A DNA stretch of 16,248 nt from Methylobacterium sp. (lineage in GTDB: Bacteria > Pseudomonadota > Alphaproteobacteria > Rhizobiales > Beijerinckiaceae). The position numbers and the translations under genes are program-made. The stretch is from positions 1-16,248 of the forward strand of contig JAJKJG010000195.1 in the NCBI GenBank assembly GCA_021154065.1, read 5' to 3'. Below the pieces are notes generated by a model. The model searched no databases. It was given only the letters and a program-made list of their open reading frames with translations, and was not told the origin of the DNA. Of the stretch, positions 6,811 through 13,599 are shown in pieces (positions within the stretch are counted from its first letter, which is position 1; each line of letters opens with the position of its first letter).

Positions 6811-6850
6811 CTGCTATCACTATGATAGCAGAATCGGCAGCCGACGCCAA
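6811..6850 (-). promoter_or_regulatory. Promoter and operator of the toxin-antitoxin operon
   Basis: On the minus strand, TTGGCG (6845-6850) and TATCAT (6822-6827) are separated by exactly 17 bases, a good sigma70-type promoter. The -10 lies inside a perfect inverted repeat, CTGCTATCA (6811-6819) / TGATAGCAG (6823-6831) with a 3-base spacer. The repeat also covers the expected transcription start and touches the AGGAGG ribosome-binding site (6807-6812). This is the expected geometry for autorepression by a ribbon-helix-helix antitoxin. The leader would be only about 14 bases long. Confidence 0.75.
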
Positions 6851-6910
6851 GGTCTCCGTGCCGGCGCGCGCGCCCGGTCAAGGGACACACCCGATGCCGT
6901 TCACAGCGCG

Positions 6911-7687
6911 TCAGCGTCCCTTCCAGACCGGCTTTCGCTTCTCCCTGAAGGCCCGCACGCCCTCCTGCGAATCCTCGGATGCGAGCGCCTCGACGAGGGC
7001 CGGCAGGCGCTGGGCCTGCGCTTCCGCCGCAGTGAGATGAGCGGTGCGGCGCACCACCTGCTTGATCGCACGGACCGAGAGCGGCGCGCAGGCGAGGATG
7101 TCGTCGAGCCAGCGGCCGACCTCGGCCTCGAGCTCGCCGCGAGGAACGACGGCGTTGACGAGGCCCATCCGGTAGGCCTCGGCGGCCGCGATCCGCCGCC
7201 CCGTCAGGAGCATGCCCATGGCCTGCCGGAAGGGCACCTGGCGCTGCAGGAGGGTCATGCCGCCGTCGAGCGGCAGGCGCCCGACCCGCGCCTCCGGCAG
7301 GCCGAAGGTCGCCGCGTCGACGGCAATCACGATGTCGCAGCCAAGCACCATCTCGAAGCCGCCGCCGACGGCGTGTCCGTTGACGCGGGCGATGACCGGC
7401 ACGTCCAGCGTCTGGCGCAGCGCGATGCCGCCGAAGCCGCCGGGCCGCGGCATCGCCCAATAGTCGAGCCCGCCGGGGCCGCTGCCGCCGCTCATGTCGG
7501 CGCCGGTCGAGAAGGCGCGCTCGCCGGTGCCCGTCAGCACCACCGCGCGGATGTCGCGGTCGCGCTCGATCGTCTCCCACACCTCCTGAAGCTCGCGCTC
7601 GGCCGTCGCGTCGATGGCGTTCAGCACCTCGGGGCGGTCGATCGTCACCCGGGCGATGCCGCCGTCGACCGCAAAGAGGATCGGCAT
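6911..7687 (-). CDS. Enoyl-CoA hydratase/isomerase (crotonase fold, CaiD-like)
   Basis: A 258-residue crotonase-superfamily protein of normal length. Oxyanion-hole segments are AFSTGADM (58-65) and NGHAVGGGFE (103-112). Both hydratase glutamates are kept, Glu112 (GGGFE) and Glu132 (GLPEARVG). The GGGFE...LPEA form and the following LPLDGG resemble crotonobetainyl-CoA hydratase (CaiD) more than short-chain fatty-acid hydratases. Because the preceding gene is a CaiB-type CoA-transferase, hydration or dehydration of a CoA-activated organic acid is likely. Carnitine itself is only one option. The ATG at 7687 shares its A with the upstream TGA stop, so translation is coupled. This is the last gene of the six-gene operon. 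Confidence 0.9.
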   Translation of the reverse strand: MPILFAVDGGIARVTIDRPEVLNAIDATAERELQEVWETIERDRDIRAVVLTGTGERAFSTGADMSGGSGPGGLDYWAMPRPGGFGGIALRQTLDVPVIARVNGHAVGGGFEMVLGCDIVIAVDAATFGLPEARVGRLPLDGGMTLLQRQVPFRQAMGMLLTGRRIAAAEAYRMGLVNAVVPRGELEAEVGRWLDDILACAPLSVRAIKQVVRRTAHLTAAEAQAQRLPALVEALASEDSQEGVRAFREKRKPVWKGR

Positions 7688-8853
7688 CAAGCGACCTTTT
7701 CGATCCGGGCGCCGCCGATCTCGGCCAGCACCTCGGCGGTGTGCTGGCCGAGCTCGGCCGGCGGGATCCTGACGCTGACCACGGCATCGGACAGGTGCAC
7801 CGGGGACCCGACGACGCGCACCGTCTCGACCCGGTTCGCGGTTTCGAGGATCATGCCGTTGACGCGCGTCTGCTCGTCGCCGAGCGCCTCGCCGAGCGTG
7901 CGCACCGGCGCGCAGAGCAGGTCCTGCGCCTCGAGCCGGGCGATCCAATGCGCCGTCGTCCCGGCCCGGAAGCGCTCGCGGAAGATCGCGTGCAGCGCCG
8001 CCTTGTTGGCGACCTGGGCGGCGTGATCGCGGAAGCGCCCGTCCTCGTGCAGCGCCGGCAGATCGAGCGCGGCGCCGATGTCGCGCAGCGGATCGGCCTT
8101 GAACGCCCCGACCATCACGAGCGCCCCGTCGAGGGTCTCGAAGACGCCGGTGAGCGGCATCGCGCCCCAGTTCACCTCGCGCCCGCGCATCATGAACGCC
8201 GCCGCCTCCTGGGTCTGGGCCGCGAGCATGGAGTCGAGAAGCGAGACGCTCACCAGCTGGCCGCGCCCGGTCTTCTGCCGCTGCAGGAGCGCGAGCAGCA
8301 CGCCTTGCACGAGGTGCATGCCCGCCGAATAGTCGGCAAAGGTCGTCGAGTAGACGGAAAGCGGCAGGGCGGCATCGGAGCGCCGGGCCATCACGCCCGA
8401 CATCGCCTGCGCGAGCACGTCCTGCCCGCCCTTATGCGCGTAGGGCCCTGTGAGGCCGAAGCCGGTCCCGACCGCATAGATCAGCCGCGGATTGCGCTTC
8501 GACAGCAGGTCGTAGCCGAAGCCCATGCGCTCCATGACGCCGGCGCGGAAATTGTTCACCACCACGTCGGCCGCGTCGAGGAGGCGCAGCACCGCGTCCT
8601 TGTCGGCGTCCTTGCGCGTGTCGAGCACGATCGAGCGCTTGTTGCGGTTGAGCGAGCAGTAGACCGGCCCGGTGAGCCCGGCGGGGTCGTTCGGGAACGA
8701 GGTGCGCGAAAGATCGCCGGTCGGCGGCCGCTCGATCTTGATCACGTCGGCGCCGAAATCGCCGAGGACCTGGGTCGCGACCGGGCCCATCATCACCTGG
8801 GTGAAGTCGACGACCTTGACGCCGGCAAGCGGCAGCTCGGTTGGGGCGGTCAC
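7687..8853 (-). CDS. CaiB/BaiF (family III) CoA-transferase
   Basis: A 388-residue protein, typical for this family, which moves CoA between carboxylic acids through an aspartyl-CoA thioester. Visible marks are LAGVKVVDFTQVMMGPVATQVLGDFGADVIKIERP-type N-terminal Rossmann sequence (about residues 9-43), RNKRSIVLD (70-78) and the probable nucleophile Asp174 in TFADYSAGMH, followed by TGRGQLVSVSLLDSML. The start is GTG at 8853, overlapping the upstream stop by 4 bases (GTGA). It probably activates the acid made or imported by the upstream genes, and its product would go to the crotonase-fold enzyme. The substrate cannot be inferred from sequence, since family members act on carnitine, formate/oxalate, succinate/malate, bile acids and others. 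Confidence 0.92.
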   Translation of the reverse strand: MTAPTELPLAGVKVVDFTQVMMGPVATQVLGDFGADVIKIERPPTGDLSRTSFPNDPAGLTGPVYCSLNRNKRSIVLDTRKDADKDAVLRLLDAADVVVNNFRAGVMERMGFGYDLLSKRNPRLIYAVGTGFGLTGPYAHKGGQDVLAQAMSGVMARRSDAALPLSVYSTTFADYSAGMHLVQGVLLALLQRQKTGRGQLVSVSLLDSMLAAQTQEAAAFMMRGREVNWGAMPLTGVFETLDGALVMVGAFKADPLRDIGAALDLPALHEDGRFRDHAAQVANKAALHAIFRERFRAGTTAHWIARLEAQDLLCAPVRTLGEALGDEQTRVNGMILETANRVETVRVVGSPVHLSDAVVSVRIPPAELGQHTAEVLAEIGGARIEKVA

Positions 8854-10202
8854 GCGGCATTCTCCATGACCTTGGCGTTGGCGGATGGGATGTCCCCCGG
8901 ATCGCCGCCCTGGGCGCGCACCCGGGCGCAGATCGCGCGTGGATCGACGCGCCTCACCGGTATGTCGCCGGCAAGCGCGAGCGCCGCCGCAACGCCCGCC
9001 GATTGGCCCATCGACATGCAAGGCGGGATCTCGCGCGATTGCTTCTGCGCCGACTCGGTCGCCGAATAGTGCCGGCCGGCGACAAGCAGACCGTCGACCT
9101 CCTTCGGCAGCATCGCCCCGTAGGGCGTGTAGTAGTCGCGCCCGCGCGCCACGGTGTCGGGGAAATGGACGCGCTCGAGCACGTCCTCCTTGGTGACGAC
9201 GTACTCGCCTCGGAGCAGCCGGCTCGTGCGCACGCCGAGCTGCGGCGCGACGTCGACGAGGAAGGTGTTCTGGAAGCCGGGAAGGTTCGCCCGCACGAAA
9301 TCGACGAACGCATAGATGCGTTTGCGGCCCTCGAAGTCGGCCCGCGTGAGGTCCTCCACCTTCAGGGCGTCGAAGCCCGTCATGTGCGGGCAGTTGCACC
9401 AGACGACGCCGGGCAGCGGCGTCTTCAGCCACCAGTAGTTCCACGATCCGCCGATGACGCGCTTCGCCTGGCGGTCGATCTGCGCGTAGGCCTCCGGCTC
9501 CTCTTCGCGGAAGCGCTCGGCCTCGTCGGTGTCGACGCCGCCGAGGCGGAAGACGGTCGAGACGATGTACCTGCCTTCCTTGAACTTCGCGCCGGCAGCG
9601 GCGGCGACGTCGAGATCGCCGGTGGTGTCGATCACCACGCCGCCGAGCATCGCCTCGCGGCCGGCCTTGGTCTCGCAGATCACGCCGCGGATGCGCCCGT
9701 CCTTGACGATCGCGCGCGAGAACCAGGAGTGCAGCCGCACGTCGACGTCCGCCTCCGCCAGCATCTCGTTCGAGATGCGCTTCCAGCCATCCGGATCGAA
9801 GGCCGCCGCCATGACGATCGGCGCCGGCTTGAGGTGCGAGCGGAAGTCGAAGGCGCCCCACCGCGCCCATTTGTCGTAGACGTCCCAGCCCTGGCGCCGG
9901 TCCTCGGGCGGCGGATAGACGGCAGCCCCGACGCTCGCCATGCGCTCGATCATCTCCATGCAGATGCCCTGCACGGTGACCTCGTCGCCGTTGTGCATGT
10001 CGTCGAGAACCAGCACCATGCCGCCGGAGGCGAGGCCGCCGAGGTAGGGGTAGCGCTCGATAAGGGTGACGGAGCAGCCTTCGCGGCGCGCGGCGATCGC
10101 CGCCGCGAGCCCCGACGGACCGCCGCCAACCACCACGACATCGCTGCGCGCGACGATTCGGGCCTGCCCCGGCGCTTCCTCGATGCGATCTGTCGGTGTC
10201 AT
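8850..10202 (-). CDS. FAD-dependent oxidoreductase (FAD_oxidored type)
   Basis: A 450-residue flavoprotein. The dinucleotide-binding motif VVVVGGGPSGLAAA (22-35), with Glu49 after the second strand (TLIERYPYLGG), binds the FAD ADP moiety. IDTTGDLDVAAAAG (191-204) is the TGD motif of the PF12831-like group. Near the C-terminus VDGLLVAGRHYSA and PPCMSMGQSAGVAAALA match the second FAD contact of that group. No signal peptide is seen, so it should be cytosolic. The ATG at 10202 has GGAGA 5 bases upstream. It sits between the transporter genes and the CoA-transferase, suggesting it oxidises the imported solute before CoA activation. The electron acceptor and substrate are unknown. Confidence 0.88.
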   Translation of the reverse strand: MTPTDRIEEAPGQARIVARSDVVVVGGGPSGLAAAIAARREGCSVTLIERYPYLGGLASGGMVLVLDDMHNGDEVTVQGICMEMIERMASVGAAVYPPPEDRRQGWDVYDKWARWGAFDFRSHLKPAPIVMAAAFDPDGWKRISNEMLAEADVDVRLHSWFSRAIVKDGRIRGVICETKAGREAMLGGVVIDTTGDLDVAAAAGAKFKEGRYIVSTVFRLGGVDTDEAERFREEEPEAYAQIDRQAKRVIGGSWNYWWLKTPLPGVVWCNCPHMTGFDALKVEDLTRADFEGRKRIYAFVDFVRANLPGFQNTFLVDVAPQLGVRTSRLLRGEYVVTKEDVLERVHFPDTVARGRDYYTPYGAMLPKEVDGLLVAGRHYSATESAQKQSREIPPCMSMGQSAGVAAALALAGDIPVRRVDPRAICARVRAQGGDPGDIPSANAKVMENAA

Positions 10203-10227
10203 CGCGTCTCCTTGGGGAAATCCGGGT

Positions 10228-11067
10228 TCAGTGCAGGACCGGCGCCTGCCAGCGCACCACGACGCGCTCCGCCAGCGTGATCGCCAGGAAGAACAGCATC
10301 GAGAAGCACGAGCCGACGATCACGGTCGCGTAGAGCAGCGCCGAGTCGAAGGCGTAGGTCGCCTGGATGATGAGCGCGCCGATGCCGGTCGTCGAGCCGA
10401 TCCACTCGCCGACGATCGCGCCGATGACCGAGGTCGAAGCCGAGATCTTGAGCGCCGAGAACAGGTAGGGCAGCGAGTTGAACAGGCGCAGCTTGAAGAA
10501 CACCTCGGTCTTCGAGGCGGACAGGACGCGCATCAGCTCCATCGCCTGCGGGTTCACCGATTCGAGGCCGCGCACCATGTTGACGAGCGTCGGGAAGAAG
10601 CAGATCAGCGCCGCGATCGCGATCTTCGGCTCCATGCCGTTGCCGAGCAGAAGCACCAGGATCGGCGCCTTCGCAACCACCGGGATGGTGTTGATGATCA
10701 CGACGAGCGGGAAGAACGTCTCCTCCAGCCCCTTCTTGTGGACGAAGGTGGTCGCGATGACGATGGCGGCGAAGTTGCCGAGCAGGAAGCCGCAGATCGC
10801 CTCGACGGCAGTCGGCCAGAGATTGGCGAGCAGCAGGCCGGACTTCGCCCACAGCGTCGCGCCGACGGCGGCCGGGGAGGGCGCGATGAAGGGCGGCACC
10901 TTGAGGATGTAGACGAGCCCGGCCCAGACGCCGAGCGCGCACAGGATGCCGGCGGCCGGAAGCAGGCGGCGGCGCCAGGTCTCGCGCTGCTTGCGCCGCA
11001 GGAATTCGGCTTCGGCCGCCGCGGCGTCCGGCAGCAATTCGGCCGCGACGTCGGTTGCCGCGTTCAT
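10228..11067 (-). CDS. NitT/TauT-type ABC transporter permease
   Basis: A 279-residue inner-membrane protein with about six hydrophobic segments. They lie near residues 36-55, 85-108, 116-141, 149-165, 208-222 and 240-265. The BPD_transp_1 EAA-loop region is at about 195-230 (LPYLFSALKISASTSVIGAIVGEWIGSTTGIG region), close to that of SsuC, TauC and ThiX permeases. The ATG at 11067 overlaps the ATPase stop by 4 bases (ATGA). It forms the channel of the importer with the upstream ATPase, probably as a homodimer because only one permease gene is present. The 30-residue hydrophilic Ala/Glu-rich N-terminus is slightly long for the family. Confidence 0.92.
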   Translation of the reverse strand: MNAATDVAAELLPDAAAAEAEFLRRKQRETWRRRLLPAAGILCALGVWAGLVYILKVPPFIAPSPAAVGATLWAKSGLLLANLWPTAVEAICGFLLGNFAAIVIATTFVHKKGLEETFFPLVVIINTIPVVAKAPILVLLLGNGMEPKIAIAALICFFPTLVNMVRGLESVNPQAMELMRVLSASKTEVFFKLRLFNSLPYLFSALKISASTSVIGAIVGEWIGSTTGIGALIIQATYAFDSALLYATVIVGSCFSMLFFLAITLAERVVVRWQAPVLH

Positions 11068-11897
11068 GCTCCTCTCCCGAGCGCGTCGCGCAGCCGCGCC
11101 GCGAGCTTCACGAAGGGCTCGGTCTCCCGGATGGCGAGGCTCCGGTCGGCCGGAAGATCGACCGCGACGAGCTCGGTGACGCGGCCGGGATTGGCGGCGA
11201 GCACGAGCACCTGCTCGCCGAGGAACAGCGCCTCGTACACCGAGTGGGTGACGAAGACGATCGTGGTGCCGGTCTCGACCCAGATCCGGCGCAGCTCCTC
11301 GTTGAGGCGGTCGCGCGTGATCTCGTCGAGCGCGCCGAACGGCTCGTCCATCAGGAGCAGGCGCGGTCCGCCGAGAAGCGCGCGGGCGATCGACACGCGC
11401 TGCCGCATGCCGCCCGAAAGCTCGTGCGGGAAGCTGGCTTCCCATCCGTCGAGCCCGACGAGCCCGAGAAGCTCGCGCGGCGTCGGGCTCCCGGCCGGAA
11501 GGGCCTTCGCTCCGCCGACCTCGAGCGGCAGCTCGACGTTCTGCAGCGCCGTGCGCCACGGCAGCAGCGCCGGGTCCTGGAACACGAAGCCGAGCAGACG
11601 CTTGAGCCGCGCCTCCTGCGGCTTCATGCCGAACACCGCGACGCCGCCATGGGTCGCCGGCACGAGGTCGGCGACGACCCTGAGCAAGGTCGACTTGCCG
11701 CACCCCGACGGACCGAGCAGGCTCAGGAAGCCGCCGCGCTCGATCGTGAAGGAGACGTTCTCCAGCGCCGTGACGGTGCGGCGGTCGGTCACGAAGCGAA
11801 CGGTCACGTTGCGGCAGGAAACGGCGGCCGGCTCCGCCACGCCGAGCGGCGCGGCCGACGGCGAAGCTCCGGCCGCTGCGAGGCTCGCCGCCGCCAC
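11064..11897 (-). CDS. NitT/TauT-type ABC transporter ATPase
   Basis: A 277-residue ABC ATPase. Motifs in order are Walker A GPSGCGKST (62-70), the Q-loop Gln107 in FVFQDPALLPWRT, signature LSGGM (160-164), Walker B LLLMDEPFGALDE (180-192) and switch His218 in VTHSV. The LLPWRT after the Q-loop is typical of the nitrate/sulfonate/taurine/HMP importers. I use GTG 11897, 4 bases after the binding-protein stop. The first 25 residues are Ala-rich and unlike the family, so translation could begin further in. It powers import of the solute captured by the product of the preceding gene. Confidence 0.92.
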   Translation of the reverse strand: MAAASLAAAGASPSAAPLGVAEPAAVSCRNVTVRFVTDRRTVTALENVSFTIERGGFLSLLGPSGCGKSTLLRVVADLVPATHGGVAVFGMKPQEARLKRLLGFVFQDPALLPWRTALQNVELPLEVGGAKALPAGSPTPRELLGLVGLDGWEASFPHELSGGMRQRVSIARALLGGPRLLLMDEPFGALDEITRDRLNEELRRIWVETGTTIVFVTHSVYEALFLGEQVLVLAANPGRVTELVAVDLPADRSLAIRETEPFVKLAARLRDALGRGA

Positions 11898-11901
11898 TGG
11901 G

Positions 11902-12915
11902 TCAGCCGATCTTCGGACGACCGTCGGCCGTCGACTTCAGGATCTCGAGGGTCATCACCTCGTCGAGCTTCGGGGTCCGCTTCGAGAACTGTCCGAGCTC
12001 GGCATACAGGTCGATCTGATCCTGCCAGACCTTCGGGTCCATGGTCCCCCAGCCCTCGGCTGCGGTGCGACTCGAGAAGGCATAGCGGAGCATCACGTCC
12101 AATGCCTCGCGCTCGTCCGCCGCGACGAGGTTCGGAAACTCCTTGACCAGGAACGCCACCGCCTTGTCGCGATTGGCGTGCGCGAAGGCCCAGCCCTTGC
12201 CGCTCGCGCGCACGAATTTCTGCAGGATGTCAGCCTTCGTCTTGATGGTCTGCTGGGTGGCGTAATAGGGCAGCGCATAGAGCCTGACGCCGGCGTCCCA
12301 GAGCCGGAGCTCGACGCGCTCGCCGAGCACCTTCAGCGCCGTGGTGTTCGTCAGCCAGCCGGTCACCACGTCGACTTGGCCGGTGAGCAAGGGCGACATG
12401 TCGGCGCCGATCGTGACGATGGTCACGTCCTTCTCGGGAATCTTGTTCTTCGCCAGGAGCGCGCGCAGCAGGATGACGCCGGTCGCCTGGATGCCGACCT
12501 TCTTGCCGACCATGTCCTTCGGCTCGCGAACCGGCTTCTTCGTCGACGAGAAGAACGTGTAGGGGTGCTCCTGCGCTCCGGCCGCGAAGCACACGACCGG
12601 AATGTCCTGCGAAGCGGCGAGCATGAGCGACGGGCTCGACGACACCTGCCCGATCTCGAAGCGCCCGGCGGCGACCACGGCGACGCCGTCGATGTTCGGA
12701 CCGCCGGCCTGGAATTTCAGCTCGATGCCTTCCTGCTCGTAGAACCCCATCGCCTTGGCGCAGACCTCGCCGATCTGGTTTCCCGAGAGCAGCCAGCCGA
12801 GTTGCAGATTGACGACGGGCCGGCCCTGCGCGCCGGCCTCGATCGCGACGAGCGGGCCGGCCCCCGCGGCCGCGGCCATCGCCTGGAGGATTTGACGCCG
12901 ACTGATCTGGGCCAT
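11902..12915 (-). CDS. ABC transporter substrate-binding protein (NMT1/THI5-like, NitT/TauT type)
   Basis: A 337-residue periplasmic binding protein. The N-terminus MAQISRRQILQAMAAAAG is a twin-arginine-style signal (SRRQIL, residues 5-10) with cleavage probably after EAGA near residue 29. The mature part opens with VNLQLGWLLSGNQIGEVCAKAMGFY and continues with GIELKFQAGGPNIDGVAVVAAG, as in NMT1/SsuA-like proteins. GADMSPLLTGQVDVVTGW is the typical hinge-side segment. The ATG at 12915 has GGGGGAG about 7 bases upstream. It is the first gene of the operon, so it sets the solute imported. The family binds sulfonates, nitrate, pyrimidines, aromatic acids and others, so the ligand stays open. A 9-bp inverted repeat lies in its leader region. 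Confidence 0.9.
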   Translation of the reverse strand: MAQISRRQILQAMAAAAGAGPLVAIEAGAQGRPVVNLQLGWLLSGNQIGEVCAKAMGFYEQEGIELKFQAGGPNIDGVAVVAAGRFEIGQVSSSPSLMLAASQDIPVVCFAAGAQEHPYTFFSSTKKPVREPKDMVGKKVGIQATGVILLRALLAKNKIPEKDVTIVTIGADMSPLLTGQVDVVTGWLTNTTALKVLGERVELRLWDAGVRLYALPYYATQQTIKTKADILQKFVRASGKGWAFAHANRDKAVAFLVKEFPNLVAADEREALDVMLRYAFSSRTAAEGWGTMDPKVWQDQIDLYAELGQFSKRTPKLDEVMTLEILKSTADGRPKIG

Positions 12916-12935
12916 GACAATCTCCCCCGGCCACA

Positions 12936-12960
12936 GGACGGCCTCGAACGAAGGCCGTCC
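12936..12960. promoter_or_regulatory. Perfect 9-bp inverted repeat upstream of the import operon
   Basis: GGACGGCCT (12936-12944) and AGGCCGTCC (12952-12960) are exact complements separated by 7 bases. The element ends 20 bases before the ATG of the binding-protein gene, in the 182-base gap to the divergent deaminase gene. It may be an operator for an unlinked regulator or a leader hairpin. There is no T-run, so a terminator is unlikely. Confidence 0.5.
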
Positions 12961-13097
12961 GCTCGTCCCGGGAGTGAAACACAGGCGTTGCCTTCCACAA
13001 AGCGGAGAGTTGGGGGGCGGGCTGTGGCCATCCGGCGCTTCGCGACGCCTCGGCACGCACCTGGCACACCTCAAGTTGAAGCGATGCGAGAGGCAGG

Positions 13098-13577
13098 ATG
13101 AGAATGGCCATGGCCGAAACCGAGCGGCGCCGGATAGAGATCGGCGCGAACGTTGAGGCGGCGTTGCGTGCGTCGCGGGGCAGCCCGAACCGCGTTCGGC
13201 AGGTCGGCGCGGTCCTTGTCGCGGGCGAGGGCACCGTCATCGCTGCCTGCAACACCTTCCCTCCGGGCGTTCGCGACGAGGAGGAGCGGCATGCGGGCGA
13301 CGGCCGCTTCGTCTGGATGGAGCATGCCGAGCGCGCCGCGATCTTCGAGGCCGCCCGGCGCGGGGTCGCGACCGCGGGCGCCCATCTCACCACGACCTTC
13401 TTTCCCTGCATCGACTGCGCCCGCGCGATCGTGCTTGCGGGGATCGCCTGCCTCGATACGCCCGAGCCCGACCTGCGCGACCCGGTCTGGGGCGAATCCT
13501 TCCTGCGCTCGCGCGTGATCCTGGAGGAGGGCGGGGTGGAGATGCGCTTCGTCGGCGAGGCCAAGGCCGAACGTTGA
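13098..13577 (+). CDS. Cytidine/deoxycytidylate deaminase-family protein
   Basis: A 159-residue zinc-dependent deaminase-fold protein. The active-site HAE motif is at His76-Ala-Glu78 (WMEHAERAAIF), and the second zinc motif PCxxC is at Pro103-Cys104...Cys107 (FFPCIDCARAI), matching the dCMP deaminase/ComEB branch. An AGAGG lies 4 bases before ATG 13098. ATGs at 13104 and 13110 are also possible starts. It is divergent from the import operon and convergent with the peptidase-like gene (22-base gap). The true substrate (dCMP, cytosine-like bases or another amino-heterocycle) is not determined. The insert GDGRFVWMEH before the HAE is as expected for the ComEB/dCMP type. Confidence 0.85.
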   Translation: MRMAMAETERRRIEIGANVEAALRASRGSPNRVRQVGAVLVAGEGTVIAACNTFPPGVRDEEERHAGDGRFVWMEHAERAAIFEAARRGVATAGAHLTTTFFPCIDCARAIVLAGIACLDTPEPDLRDPVWGESFLRSRVILEEGGVEMRFVGEAKAER

Positions 13578-13599
13578 GAGATGAAGCGCTGCGCTCGCG

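Noticed and set aside
6911..8853. Calling the CoA-transferase and hydratase caiB and caiD outright
   Set aside because: The families match, but no carnitine-specific dehydrogenase, ligase or antiporter is present, so substrate-specific names are not justified.
10066..13101. Very long open frame on the plus strand (about 1000 codons)
   Set aside because: It lies opposite a minus-strand operon of recognised genes. Its translation is Arg/Ala/Gly-rich low-complexity sequence, as expected from the antisense of GC-rich codons.
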